The position numbers and the translations under genes were made by a program. A DNA stretch of 64,000 nucleotides, taken from assembly GCA_903632075.3 (NCBI GenBank), contig CAHIKZ030000027.1, positions 665,001 through 729,000 of the forward strand, written 5' to 3'. The DNA comes from Acanthosepion pharaonis (Eukaryota; Mollusca; Cephalopoda; Sepiida; Sepiidae). Below the pieces are notes generated by a model. The model ran no database searches. It was not told the origin of the DNA and was given only the letters and a program-made list of their open reading frames with translations. Below are positions 1-9,046 of this stretch, piece after piece (position 1 is the first letter of the stretch; every line of letters begins with the position of its first letter).

Positions 1-291
1 TATTTATCAGAACTCCCTCTAAGTATCTCCTACGTAATGAACTACGTACATTTCTAATTAGGGTGGCATTTATAAAATCGAAGTTATGGCATGTTTTGTT
101 TTCTATGTGTTACGTACGAGTTTTTTTTTTGTTTTTTTTTTAAGCATTTCACCTGAAGCAAGACGAGAGTGCGACCGGTTCGCAGTGGGGTTACATGCAG
201 TGAAGGTGAGAAAAAAATTGTGTATATTGGGGATGAGGAAAGGATAAAAGATGAACAGAGTTCAAGACATCAGAAGATGGCCATTGACGTT

Positions 292-1178
292 TCAATTAAA
301 TTTTTGAAGATTGTAGTTGTCAGGGAAGCAAGTAAACGAAAGAGAATTCCACGGGCGGGGAGTACAAGAAAATAAGCAGTTGGAGTAGAAATGCCGGTTA
401 CATTTAACTGTTTCAACGGTAAGAGGGTGGTACCTAGATGTCAGTCTAGCAGCAAGTTTAAGTATATGTAGTCGGGAAACCAGGGAAAAAAGCTCAACAA
501 AACAGTAGCCATGGAAATATTTGTAGAAAGGAGAGCGGGAAACCATATCACATCTGTGAGAAATTGACTGAAGTCCAAATGACAAGTCTGGAACGATTAC
601 ATAGCAGATCCTTCTTTGAATTTTGCCGAGAACCTCGAGATAAATAGCTAGGGAACCAGACCAGATATGGCAATAGTATTCAATGCACGGACGAATGGTA
701 GATTTGTAGATATGTAAGATGGACGCTGACAAGAAAAACGTTCTGTGACCCAACTTTCCTTGCAGCAGATCCAGACATTGATTCAATGTAGTTGTTCCAC
801 TCCAAGCCATTCGAAATCGTAAGGCCAAGAAGGCGCAAAGAGAGACGCTCCTGGAATCTAGTATCAACCATGCTAATTGCGGGCAGCAAATTATCTATGT
901 GGTGGCTAAATCAGAGCAGTTTCGTTTTGGAGGCATTCAAATTTACTACCACAGTTAACCACTGATTGAAGGTCCTTTTCGAGAGCAGCGGCCAGGTTGA
1001 CTTTGTCAGCGCAGCCGGGTTTACTATTGAGACAGGAGTAAATGGTAGTGTCATCTGTACATAAGCTTACTACGGAGCTGATGACATCAGGAAGATCATT
1101 GATAAAGTTTGGGAGAAGGTAACGAAAACGCCGGGTCGATACGGGCTGGTCTGCTGGACATATGAGTATGAGGACCAC
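292..1178 (-). mobile_element. LINE (Jockey/CR1-group) fragment: RT C-terminal half
   Basis: Decayed 3' part of a non-LTR retrotransposon, read right to left. The first piece (1178-906) carries FINDLP and a CTDD box, a mutated form of the RT YxDD motif, followed by TIYSC. The second piece (867-292) carries the post-RT signature IEYYCHIW, then a KIQRRI and YKYFHG segment and a PRPWNSL motif near the end. The same order of motifs occurs in the copy at 24,120-25,635, so the two are one family. The pieces are in different frames and separated by stops, so this is a pseudogene. The 5' part, including the endonuclease, is missing; the sequence switches to the gypsy-type element near 1,180. The family is clear and the clade is inferred. 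Confidence 0.75.
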
Positions 1179-1179
1179 A

Positions 1180-1640
1180 GAGCAGCGGACTGCCCGACGA
1201 AGTGGGGATTGCCCCAGACTTTGAGCAAGATAGATGTACTAGGTGTGGGAAGAAAGGACACCTAGCCAAGTGGTGCGGAATAAAAAAAAAAGGTGCCCCA
1301 CCGATATTGTTAAAGAAGGCTGCGCCCGAAAGACAGAATCAGGGAAAAGCCAGCGGGCCACCCCGGAATTAAGAGGGAGGGTGGCCCAGTTAAAAAATAG
1401 GAACCTAAAACGTCGGACAGGTGGCCAGGAGAGCCACTTAAATAGAGGGCAGGTTCCCCCAGAAATAAGAAGGAGGGTGTGCCAGTTAAAGAGAAGAAGG
1501 ATAAAATGTTGGGTCAGGTGGGCCATTTTGCGGTCAACTGCCCAACAAGAAGGTGCTAGTTTTGTAGAAGACCAGGGCAACTGAGGAGGAACTGTGCTTC
1601 AAGAAACGACGGAGAGAGACTGTGAGGGGTCCAGCCTGGA
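1180..1640 (+). pseudogene. gag remnant: nucleocapsid zinc knuckles
   Basis: A CCHC knuckle is readable at 1235-1276 (CTRCGKKGHLAKWC, spacing C-x2-C-x4-H-x4-C). Two further knuckle-like stretches follow around 1,505-1,600: one contains GHFAVNC, and the next has cysteines around a stop. They sit in different frames, so at least one indel and one stop separate them. Nucleocapsid binds and packages the element RNA. Matrix and capsid parts are not visible upstream because the copy is truncated near 1,180. The reading frame 1,243-1,584 in frame 1 is mostly an artefact of the shifted frame. Confidence 0.7.
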
Positions 1641-1800
1641 CCGCCCAGGTGGAGAAAACGAAGAACTCCCCTATGTAAGGAGGATAACAGGAAATTGTTG
1701 CTGCCGAAACCTATGGCTGGGATGGCCCAGGAGAAGGAAAGCCAAGGTGTTCTCTTCGCTGACGTAAGAAAAGGAGCTATCTTGTAAGGCAGAAACAGGG

Positions 1801-2603
1801 GGTAGGGCAATGAAATCTCTTATAGACACAGGAGCGTCTGTTTCATTGCTGAGAGAAAAAGAATACAGACGGGTGAAACAGAAGGAAGGGTTGCAGGAAG
1901 CGGATGGTGGCCCCCTGGAGATAAAAGGGATGGCGAGGCTTCCTGTGAGGATTGGAAAATTGAGAAGTACCCAGAACTTCTACATAACCCAACCTGTGTA
2001 CGGTAGCAATCTTGGGAGAAGATTGGCTTCAGAGCCAGAGGGCTCGGATGGAGTTCGGGCCCACTGTGTTGGTAGTAAATGGCGAGAGAACGCCATTGGG
2101 AGGTCCACCAGAAGAAGTTATAACAATAATGGTGGAGGAAGATATAAAGCTACCCACCCCACTCACCAGAACGACGGTGCCGGGCAAAGGTAGGCTGATG
2201 ACAGGAAAGAGAATAGAAAAAGGAACCCTGCAATTGGTCCCTGTAGAAGGGAAGGGCTCAGAAGAGAATGAGATAACTCTGTGTGAGGCAGTAGTAGAGG
2301 CAGCTGAATTAGTGCCCATTATGATAGTGAACCAGGCCCACAAGACGATAAAGGTCAAGAGAAGGGAAGAGGTAGGAAAGGCACTGCCCCTACGAATTCT
2401 GAGTCGAGTGAAATTCGATGAGAAGCAAAGAAAACACGTAGAACAACCAGAAGGAATAGAAGACGAAGAGATATTAGCACCTGATCAATTTAGGGCCAGA
2501 GTGGGAGGTCTGCTAAGAAATAATTGGAATGTGGTGGCCAAATCAGATAAGGAATTAGGCCAGACCTACACAGTAAAAATGAAGATCGATACCGGCGATC
2601 ACT
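1801..2603 (+). pseudogene. gypsy pol: retropepsin-like protease and linker
   Basis: The frame from 1810 has LIDTGASVSLL, a DTGA active-site motif of retroviral-type aspartic proteases that cut the Gag-Pol polyprotein. The frame is lost around 2,010 and continues in another frame (2012-2623), which runs through an acidic linker towards the RT. The start of RT is shifted again at about 2,604, where the segment leading into the YRTP motif changes frame. So at least two frameshifts separate protease from RT. The protease core is of usual size, but the second half of the fold cannot be confirmed by eye. Confidence 0.7.
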
Positions 2604-3305
2604 GTGAAATTGAAGCCTTATAGAACACCTGTTCATAAGAGACCCCTAATTGAAGAGGCGGTAGAAGAGATGTTGGAAGCTGGAATGATAGAAAGATCGA
2701 TTTCCCCTTGGAGCTTTCCAATCGTGATAGTAGACAAGAAAGATGGCGGGCACCGTTTTTGTGTGGATTTTAGGAAACTAAATTCCATATCTAAGCCTTT
2801 GGCGGTGCCATTGTCACTAATTGATGACATAGCATTATTAGGGAAGGCGAAGTACTTCTTCACGTTGGACTTGAGATCCAGGTATTGGCAAGTAGCTCTT
2901 GATGAGGCTGACAAGGAAAAAGCCGCATTTGCGTGTCACCTGGGACTGTTTCAGTTCAGGGTGATGCCATTCGGTTTGGCTAATGCCACGGGAATCTTCC
3001 AACAAATTATGTCAATAGTGTTAGGGGGATGCGAGAGTTTTGCCATGGCATATTTAGACGATATTCTGGCATTTTCAGAAACAGCAGAACAACACTTTTT
3101 CTATCTAAAACAAGTGTTGGGAAGACTAAGAAAGTACGGTTTAAAATTGAAATTATCGAAATGCCAGTTTCTGAAGGATGAGATGAGATATTTGGGCTTT
3201 GTTATAAACGGAGAAGGCATTAAGCTCGACATGGATAAGGTGAAAGTCATAAGGGAAATGCCAGAACCTAAGTCAGTACCTACTGCAGGAAGAATGGACA
3301 AATAA
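2604..3305 (+). pseudogene. gypsy pol: reverse transcriptase domain
   Basis: The open segment covers RT from the entry motif YRTPVHKRPL to the palm and part of the thumb. Visible blocks are SPWSFPIVIVDKKDG, FCVDFRKLN, FFTLDL, AFACHLGLFQFRVMPFGLANA and the catalytic YLDD at 3051-3062, followed by LSKCQFLKDEMRYLGFVI. These are the standard Ty3/gypsy RT blocks in order and without gaps. The enzyme copies element RNA into DNA. The frame ends at 3305 because a deletion has fused the post-thumb region (PEPKSVPT) to the end of RNase H. The start shown is not a true start; in the family this domain is part of a polyprotein. Confidence 0.9.
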
Positions 3306-3420
3306 TAAGAAGATTCAACAGTGGACGCTAAAGTTAAGTGGCTACCACTGTGAGATAGCGTATTTGGCAGGGAAGGAAAATACCTGTGCAGATTTACTCT
3401 CAAGAATACCGAAACAACTA
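3289..3420 (+). pseudogene. gypsy pol: RNase H C-terminal remnant
   Basis: After the deletion junction near 3,288 only the tail of RNase H is left: a WTLKLSGYHCEIAYL segment and GKENTCADLLSRIP, the ending typical of gypsy RNase H (GxxNxxADxLSR). The connection domain and all catalytic carboxylates of RNase H are missing. The tail is not in the same frame as the RT before it, so the junction also breaks the frame. Family knowledge suggests roughly 200-250 residues have been lost; the exact number needs a related intact copy. Confidence 0.75.
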
Positions 3421-5064
3421 GAAGAAAGATCTGTAAAAGTAGAGCAGGGAGTAGATGATAAAGCTTTTAGAATCGGAGTAATTAACTCCAATAAGTTAAA
3501 AGATCGCCCTATGTTAGAATCGGGCGAGGAAGGGGACGCACAGATAATGACCGATCCCTACTGGACGGAAGGAATTGAGAAGGAGCAGGCAGACAGTGAG
3601 ATGGCTGCTCTTAGAGAAAGGGTGGAGGCAGGAGAGACCACCAAGTATGCAATAATAGAGGAAAGGCTACATTATCTCTCAGGTAGAGATGAGGAAGTCA
3701 AAGCCAAGTTGTATGTGCCCAAAAGTTTGAGACCAGAGATATTGGAACAGTGCCACGAGAGGTTGGGTCACATGGGAATTGATAGAACATATGAACTAAT
3801 AGGGAGAAAGTAATATTGGCCCAGATTGTACGGAGAGGTCACTAATTATGTTCGGAGTTGTGTAGTGTGCCAGTCGCAGAGTAGAAGGCAGGAAATGGCA
3901 CCATTGGAAGGGATGGATGTGCCGAGCTTCCCCTTCGAGAAAGTGAGTATGGATGTATCAGAGCTGAGTTTTATTGATTGGCTAACAAATTGGCCTGAGG
4001 CATTTGCAGTACCAGACAAGAAAGCTAAAACTGTAGCCGATTTGATAATAAGTGAAGTTTTCCTTAGGTATGGCACCCCTATGCAACTTGTCACTGATAA
4101 TGGCGCAGAGAATATAAACAGCATAATGAGAGAAGTGCTGACAGGTTTGAATATAGAGCACTTAAAAACATCTCTATATCACCCCCAAGGAAACGCTAAA
4201 GTGGAAAGGTTTCATAAAACCTTGGGAGATGTGTTAGCTAAACTGGCTAGAGAAAATACAGAAAATTGGGATCTGTACTTGACACAGGCACTGGCGGCCG
4301 TGAGGTTTACGATAAACAAAGCCTCCAGATTTTCGCCATACTTTATGTTATTTGGCAGAGACGTGGTCCTGCCTGTAGATAACTTGTTGAAGCCCCGAAG
4401 AAAGTATATGGGGGAAGATCATCATCAGCTGTTGCTGGAACAACAACATAAAATATTTGTACAGGCCAGAAGAAGAATAAAGAGGGCACAGAAGAGAAGA
4501 AATGAGAGGGTGAATGCTGAAAGAAAGGTATTAGAATTGAAGGTTGGAGACCCTGTCTACTATAAAATTCACCAGAGAGAAGGACAGCTGGACCAGAGAT
4601 GGCAACCATACTACCGGATAGCAGAGCAGACGGGTCCAGTATCGTATGCAATATGGGATCAAGTGGCAGAACGGGCAAGGAGGGCCCATGCCAATGATCT
4701 GAAGAAAGCTGAAATAGCTAACCTAGAAATGAATGAGCCGAGGCCTAAGAAGACAAGGACAAGGAAGGTAACTCTAGTTGAACCGGAAGAAATGGAGACG
4801 GAAGAGGATTCCGAGGAAAATGAAGAGATAGATCGGCTTAGCTATCTAGACGAAGCGATCAGAGTGACGGAGTTGGAACCTTCGGCGGGGACCAGTGCGT
4901 TCAGTCGTCGCCTGAATCGGTGCAGAGGAGACACTGTGATGTCACCGTCTCGCCCCCATGTCCAAAGAAAAGGAAGAGAAAAGCGAGGAAATCCAGTCAA
5001 GCAGTCAAGTGTTCTAAAAAGAAACACCCTAAACAAGAAAAAGAGCTCAGCGAGTGGGAGGTAG
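3421..5064 (+). pseudogene. gypsy pol: integrase
   Basis: The N-terminal zinc-binding domain is present (CHERLGHMGIDRTYEL, then CVVCQ), but an in-frame TAA at 3811-3813 interrupts it just before YWPRLYG. The core shows the first Asp in SMDVSE, the second in TDNGAE and Glu in KVERFHK, with exactly 35 residues between the second Asp and the Glu (DD35E). Between the first Asp and SFIDWLTNWPEAF the core is shorter than usual: about 15-20 residues are missing, so a small in-frame deletion is likely. The C-terminal domain has VGDPVYYKI and a QPYYRIAEQTGPVSY segment (GPY/F-like), followed by a long acidic and basic tail. Integrase inserts the element cDNA; this copy should be inactive. Confidence 0.85.
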
Positions 5065-5309
5065 AGGATCAGATACCCCTTTCCCAGCTCAGAGAAAGGC
5101 TAAGAAACAAGGGAGATCTAGACGTTGAATCAAGAAGTAATGAAGAAGTCCAAGGCACAGACTCGAAGCAGAAGGAAGAATCAGACGAAAAGGAAAGGAA
5201 CGAAACACCTTCTGAAGAGGAATTGAACACTGAGAGAAGGTTAGAAGTCGAACAGGAACTACCTCTGAAGATGAGATTAAGAGGGGTGGAGAAGCCCAAA
5301 TCTCAGTAG
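4920..5309 (+). pseudogene. charged tail frame with PKKRKRK nuclear-localisation-like motif
   Basis: This frame overlaps the end of the integrase frame and continues for about 240 bases after it. It contains PKKRKRKARK near its start, a classic basic nuclear-localisation type motif, then a glutamate- and lysine-rich stretch ending in LPLKMRLRGVEKPKSQ. It most probably is the original C-terminal tail of Pol, displaced by a frameshift near 4,920-5,060. A separate small protein is the alternative. No enzymatic motif is visible. Confidence 0.5.
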
Positions 5310-5677
5310 AACAAAGAAGGCTGTGAGGAATAGAAGCGTTCGGTGTCAACAGATAACGACACTACCTCATCCAAAAACCTACTGGCTGACTGTGGTGGAT
5401 GTGGATGGAGGTGAGGGTTGCACCTCACGAAGGACGGAAGAGGATTGTGGCACTGCTGACTGGCCAGCAGTAGTGTCATGAAGTTACAGCTTTGGGGGTT
5501 GGGCGTGCGCCTGTCCGGACCATTCGATCTGCTAGGAGTTAGTTAGGGAAGGAAAGAGCTGAAGGGTTACAAACTTAGAAAAGAAATTATGGAATAGTTG
5601 AGTGAAGAAATGAACAAGACGGAATGGTTAAGAAGAATCTTGTTGCCTTGCAGTAATGACCAAAATGAAGGGGTTGA

Positions 5678-5713
<36 letters not shown>

Positions 5714-5940
5714 CCACACATGATGATGATGGCGGAAGCTTGGAAGCACAGCCGAAATACCATTTTTTAAAAAGACGAGTGAAGTAATAATAACCAGGTC
5801 GAAATGGTTTATCACATTCGTGATAGATTTAAATCCATACGAGTCGCTGTTAAATAAACTAAGAAATGAGCTAAGGCAGCTGGATGCAGCCCGGTTGAAG
5901 GATATCTCAGATCATTACATTCCCTAGAATCGGAGGCCAC
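5310..5940 (+). other. spacer between pol and env with trinucleotide run
   Basis: There is no credible reading frame. It holds a (GAT)n(GGT)n run at about 5,677-5,711 and, at about 5,442-5,460, a purine-rich stretch followed by GGATTGTGGCACT, which resembles the polypurine-tract/LTR junction at 7,690-7,704. The envelope N-terminal part (signal peptide and surface subunit) would be expected near its right end but is not recognisable. Confidence 0.5.
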
Positions 5941-7395
5941 TATGATAGAGGATCAACGGAGGGACATGCAAAATTACCTGAAGGAAATAGAACTACTACA
6001 GACGAGAGAAAAGAGATTGGTAGTTCCGATTGTGGGAAAAGCGTTTGGAACAGTGACTGAAGATGATGTTAAATTCATAAGAACACTGGGAGAAGTGGAA
6101 ATAAACCAGAATTAATTGGTTAATAAATGACCTGACAGGATTGAGACAAAAGGTAATTAATGATACAGAAACTGTAATTATAGAATTACAGGAAATAAGT
6201 GGATTTATGCAAAGATATTTCCAACTAATGACAATTACGAATAAGGTACGACAAACTAGTCAGTCGTTGACAACCTTGCTGGAACATGTGAGAGCGCAAT
6301 TAGACATCTTATCATTGGGACACCTGTCCCCAAGCATAGTAAACCCGGGTCACTTAAGGGAAGTGTTACTCGGAATACAGACCGAGTTACCCCATCATTT
6401 AAGACTGCCAGTGGATCCCACCAAAGAACTGTGGAAATATTATAATGCGCTGGGATGTGTGACCTTGTTGGAAAATAGAAAACTATTAGTTTTGATGTCT
6501 ATTCCGTTGTTGGATAGAGAGAGTATATTCGAGATATAAAAGGTTATAAATTTACCAATTCCCTACCCCAGAGGAGATCAAGGTTTGGGAATGGTGGCAA
6601 GGTACAAGGTGGAAAAGGAATACATAGCTTTAAATTCGGGTAGAGCAAAGTTCATGTTGCTAACAGCTGAAGAAGCTAGAAAGTGTAGAAATGATGCTCT
6701 GGGGATTTGTACATCATTGAGCCCTATCTATGTAGCTGGTAACCACAAAATGTGCATTCAGACGGGGTGTGGGCAGTGGCCACACAGAAACCCATCAGCT
6801 TGTCTAGGTTATGTGGGGGAGAGTCCACAAGGATACTAAGAGTAAAACCACCATTATCCCTGTTAAAGTTACCACTGGGATGTTCAGCATTTGGGATATC
6901 TATTTCCTTACCCCCTATTAAGAAAGATATGAAGAGGAAGATTCAATTATAGAATTGATTGGCAGAAGATTAGTCAATTGTACAGAGTTGTGGGAGCGAA
7001 TAGTGAGGGGATTCCCCAATGTTACTTTGAATAAAATGCCAGTACTAATGAAGCCAATAGAAAAGATCGATATGGATTAGTTGAGGGACAAGTTAAGTGC
7101 GTTGGGAAAGGAAGATATGGCTTGGGAGGATGATGAGCAGATCACGATAAGTTGGTCAGCAATGATGGGTACATTCATAATTATCACTATAGGGGGTATG
7201 GCAGTATGGAAAATCAGAAGTAGGAGAGAATTAATTCGTGGTAATCAAATGAGCATGCAGCAACTCGAGAGGGAGATGCTGAGCAGTATTCTTTACCCAT
7301 ACAGAATCAACGAGGAAATTTCAGAAAAGCTGACAGAAGAAGCTAAAGTGGAACCGACACGTACAGCGAAAAAACCTCTTGTAGCAGAGAGATAA
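5941..7395 (+). pseudogene. errantivirus-like envelope (F-type) remnant
   Basis: Four open pieces lie in order. 5941-6114 has a basic REKR cleavage-like site followed at once by a hydrophobic fusion-peptide-like stretch and FGTVTEDD. 6141-6539 is a helical region ending in LSLGHLSPSIVNPGHL and further blocks typical of gypsy-type Env. 6585-6839 is a cysteine-bearing segment. 7081-7395 has a membrane helix (about 7,153-7,218, WSAMMGTFIIITIGG) followed by a basic cytoplasmic tail. Stops at about 6,112 and 6,537, plus several frame changes, make it a pseudogene. In the family this protein mediates membrane fusion. The surface subunit upstream is very short or lost. The Env class is assigned by motif order only. 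Confidence 0.7.
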
Positions 7396-7682
7396 ACATT
7401 GACCAAGAAAAACAAGCCATAATAACCACACACATACACCCACAAGCACAAGCACGCTTTAAATTGCATGAAAAAGAAAATGAAAAAAACATTACATTGC
7501 ATGTAAAACATAAGAAGATGGAAAAAACTTTAAATTGCATGTAGCAGAGAAGAAAAAAATGACGGATCACGAAAGAAACCGTGAAAAAGAAAAGAAGAAT
7601 AGAATTGCATGGAACAGATGCATGATGCATGCTAATTAGTGTATTGGGATTTAGGTTTCATTTACTAGTAAATGACAAAATA

Positions 7683-7695
7683 GGCTGAGGAGGAT
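7683..7695 (+). promoter_or_regulatory. polypurine tract before the 3' LTR
   Basis: The purine-rich run GGCTGAGGAGGAT lies directly before the proposed LTR start TGTGACACT. This is the position expected for the plus-strand primer of a retroelement. Confidence 0.5.
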
Positions 7696-9046
7696 TGTGA
7701 CACTATTTAGCTATCGTAATTGTATAACTAATTAACCATAGAAATTAAAAACAGGAAAGACAAGGTGAGAAAGAGCTATATCGAAAGATAGACTGAGTGG
7801 CGTTAAAAAAAGAAGATTTGATTTTATTTACGAAGAAAGATACTTTTCGCACGAGACAGAAAATCCGTAAGAAATAGCGAGATATGAGATTCTGTCAAAA
7901 CTGATTAATGTCATGGTAAGGGAATGACGCGCCAAGGGAAACAGGATTCAGAAAGAAAAACAAAGACGGCCGACACATGGCGGTCATAAAAAAATTTCGG
8001 ACGACCGCGATATATGCAGAGAGAATCGATATTAGTTATCTTTCAGAGATATCATTTAATTTTGATTCCTGGGTCAAACGAAGGGAATCATTTGGTATGT
8101 GTTAGAATTCTGGCATGAGAAAGAAAATCGTAGAGGAAATTATTATTATTGCTTTTTTCAAACTGTTGACGTCAGACACAGCGTCGTAGAAAATGGGCAT
8201 TTGGTGATAAGAGGATTTTAAGGCATTTGAAAAATAAAGAATTTGATTCTCAGGTAAACACGGACCTCCCAGTTAAAAGTTGACTTAGCAGAGAAGCCAG
8301 ACGTCGGCTTTTGACAGTGATTGATGAATCCATAGAGAGACCTGACTAAGCGAATTTTGGGTGTCCCCAAAAGAATGATGTGATAAGAATTATTTGGCAA
8401 TCTGGGTTTTATTTAAAAAAAAATGTTTTGGCCGATGAAAAAAAGAAAAAAAGGATTTTGTAAACAAAATTCTGGATAATAATTTTAAGAGGGGCAGTCT
8501 AGCCACACTCACACTGCCGAGAGATCATTGGTCAAGTGGTAGCATGGGTGATAGGCGGAGGTGAATGTATGAGAAAGACGGAGAAGTTGTTACCACCCAC
8601 TAAGGGGATTGGTATGAGATACCAATGTGAGAGAGGAAGAATCTAGGAGGATAGCTCTCCTCCGACCTTCCCTCACGCACGAAGGAGAAACCCCCGAAAT
8701 GGAAAGTGATTAATCTTCCAAAAATGGGAAGTAATTAATAAAGTAATTAAGAGAATTCTTGTTGGGAATCGAGAATTATCGAGGAACCCAAACCACGTCA
8801 GGCCCCACACCGGTTTTGGTCGGTACCCATATAAACGAACGTCCCCGGGCAGTTTGGCAGTTGATTCGCAGTTGGAGTTAGAGTTCAGTCAGAGTATTTC
8901 TCGTTTTCATTGATAATTTCACCTCACATGACTTTATTAAGCTTGACTTGACACGAGGACATTGTATTCTGAAGGTGGAGAATAATTCCTTGTTAGCATT
9001 TAAATTCCTGACTTTTACTTTGGCTTGAACACTGGCCAGTGACACA
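7696..9046 (+). repeat. probable 3' LTR of the gypsy-type element
   Basis: It starts TGTGACACT right after a polypurine tract and ends AGTGACACA, which matches the inverted start at 8 of 9 positions and ends in CA. Its length of 1,351 bp fits a long gypsy LTR. Inside, a TATA box and an initiator-like site lie at 8,830 and 8,859. No second LTR is present in the window because the 5' end is lost, so neither the boundaries nor a target duplication can be confirmed by pairing. No clear AATAAA is seen downstream of the start site. Confidence 0.5.
8830..8862 (+). promoter_or_regulatory. LTR core promoter (TATA + Inr-like)
   Basis: TATAAAC starts at 8830 and GGCAGTT places a probable start A at 8859, 29 bases downstream, which is the usual TATA-to-start spacing. 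Further CAGTT/TCAGT copies follow at 8,870-8,895. R of the LTR would begin here. Confidence 0.45.

Larger units (their letters stand above)
1180..9046 (+). mobile_element. Ty3/gypsy-type retroelement with errantivirus-like env, 5'-truncated and broken
   Basis: The order is nucleocapsid knuckle, aspartic protease, RT, RNase H remnant, integrase, charged tail, envelope-like region, polypurine tract and 3' LTR. RT precedes integrase, which is the Ty3/gypsy (Metaviridae) order. The 5' LTR, primer-binding site and most of gag are absent; the left edge abuts a LINE remnant. Each coding block carries frameshifts, stops or deletions, so this copy cannot make its own proteins. The env block has a basic cleavage-like site followed by a hydrophobic stretch with an FGT-TxxD motif, and a C-terminal membrane segment, as in insect errantiviruses and related F-type fusion proteins. 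The structure is seen directly; the errantivirus-like label is by family resemblance. Confidence 0.85.

Noticed and set aside
1239..1584. Paired 113-residue frames on both strands
   Set aside because: Both are off-frame readings of the gag nucleocapsid region; the real knuckle is in a third frame at 1,235-1,276.
5677..5711. CRISPR or other spaced repeat
   Set aside because: Simple (GAT)n(GGT)n trinucleotide run; no spaced repeats anywhere in the window.
1180..9046. Orthoretrovirus (vertebrate-type ERV)
   Set aside because: RT and integrase motifs, RNase H ending and envelope features are of gypsy/errantivirus type, and no orthoretroviral features are seen.
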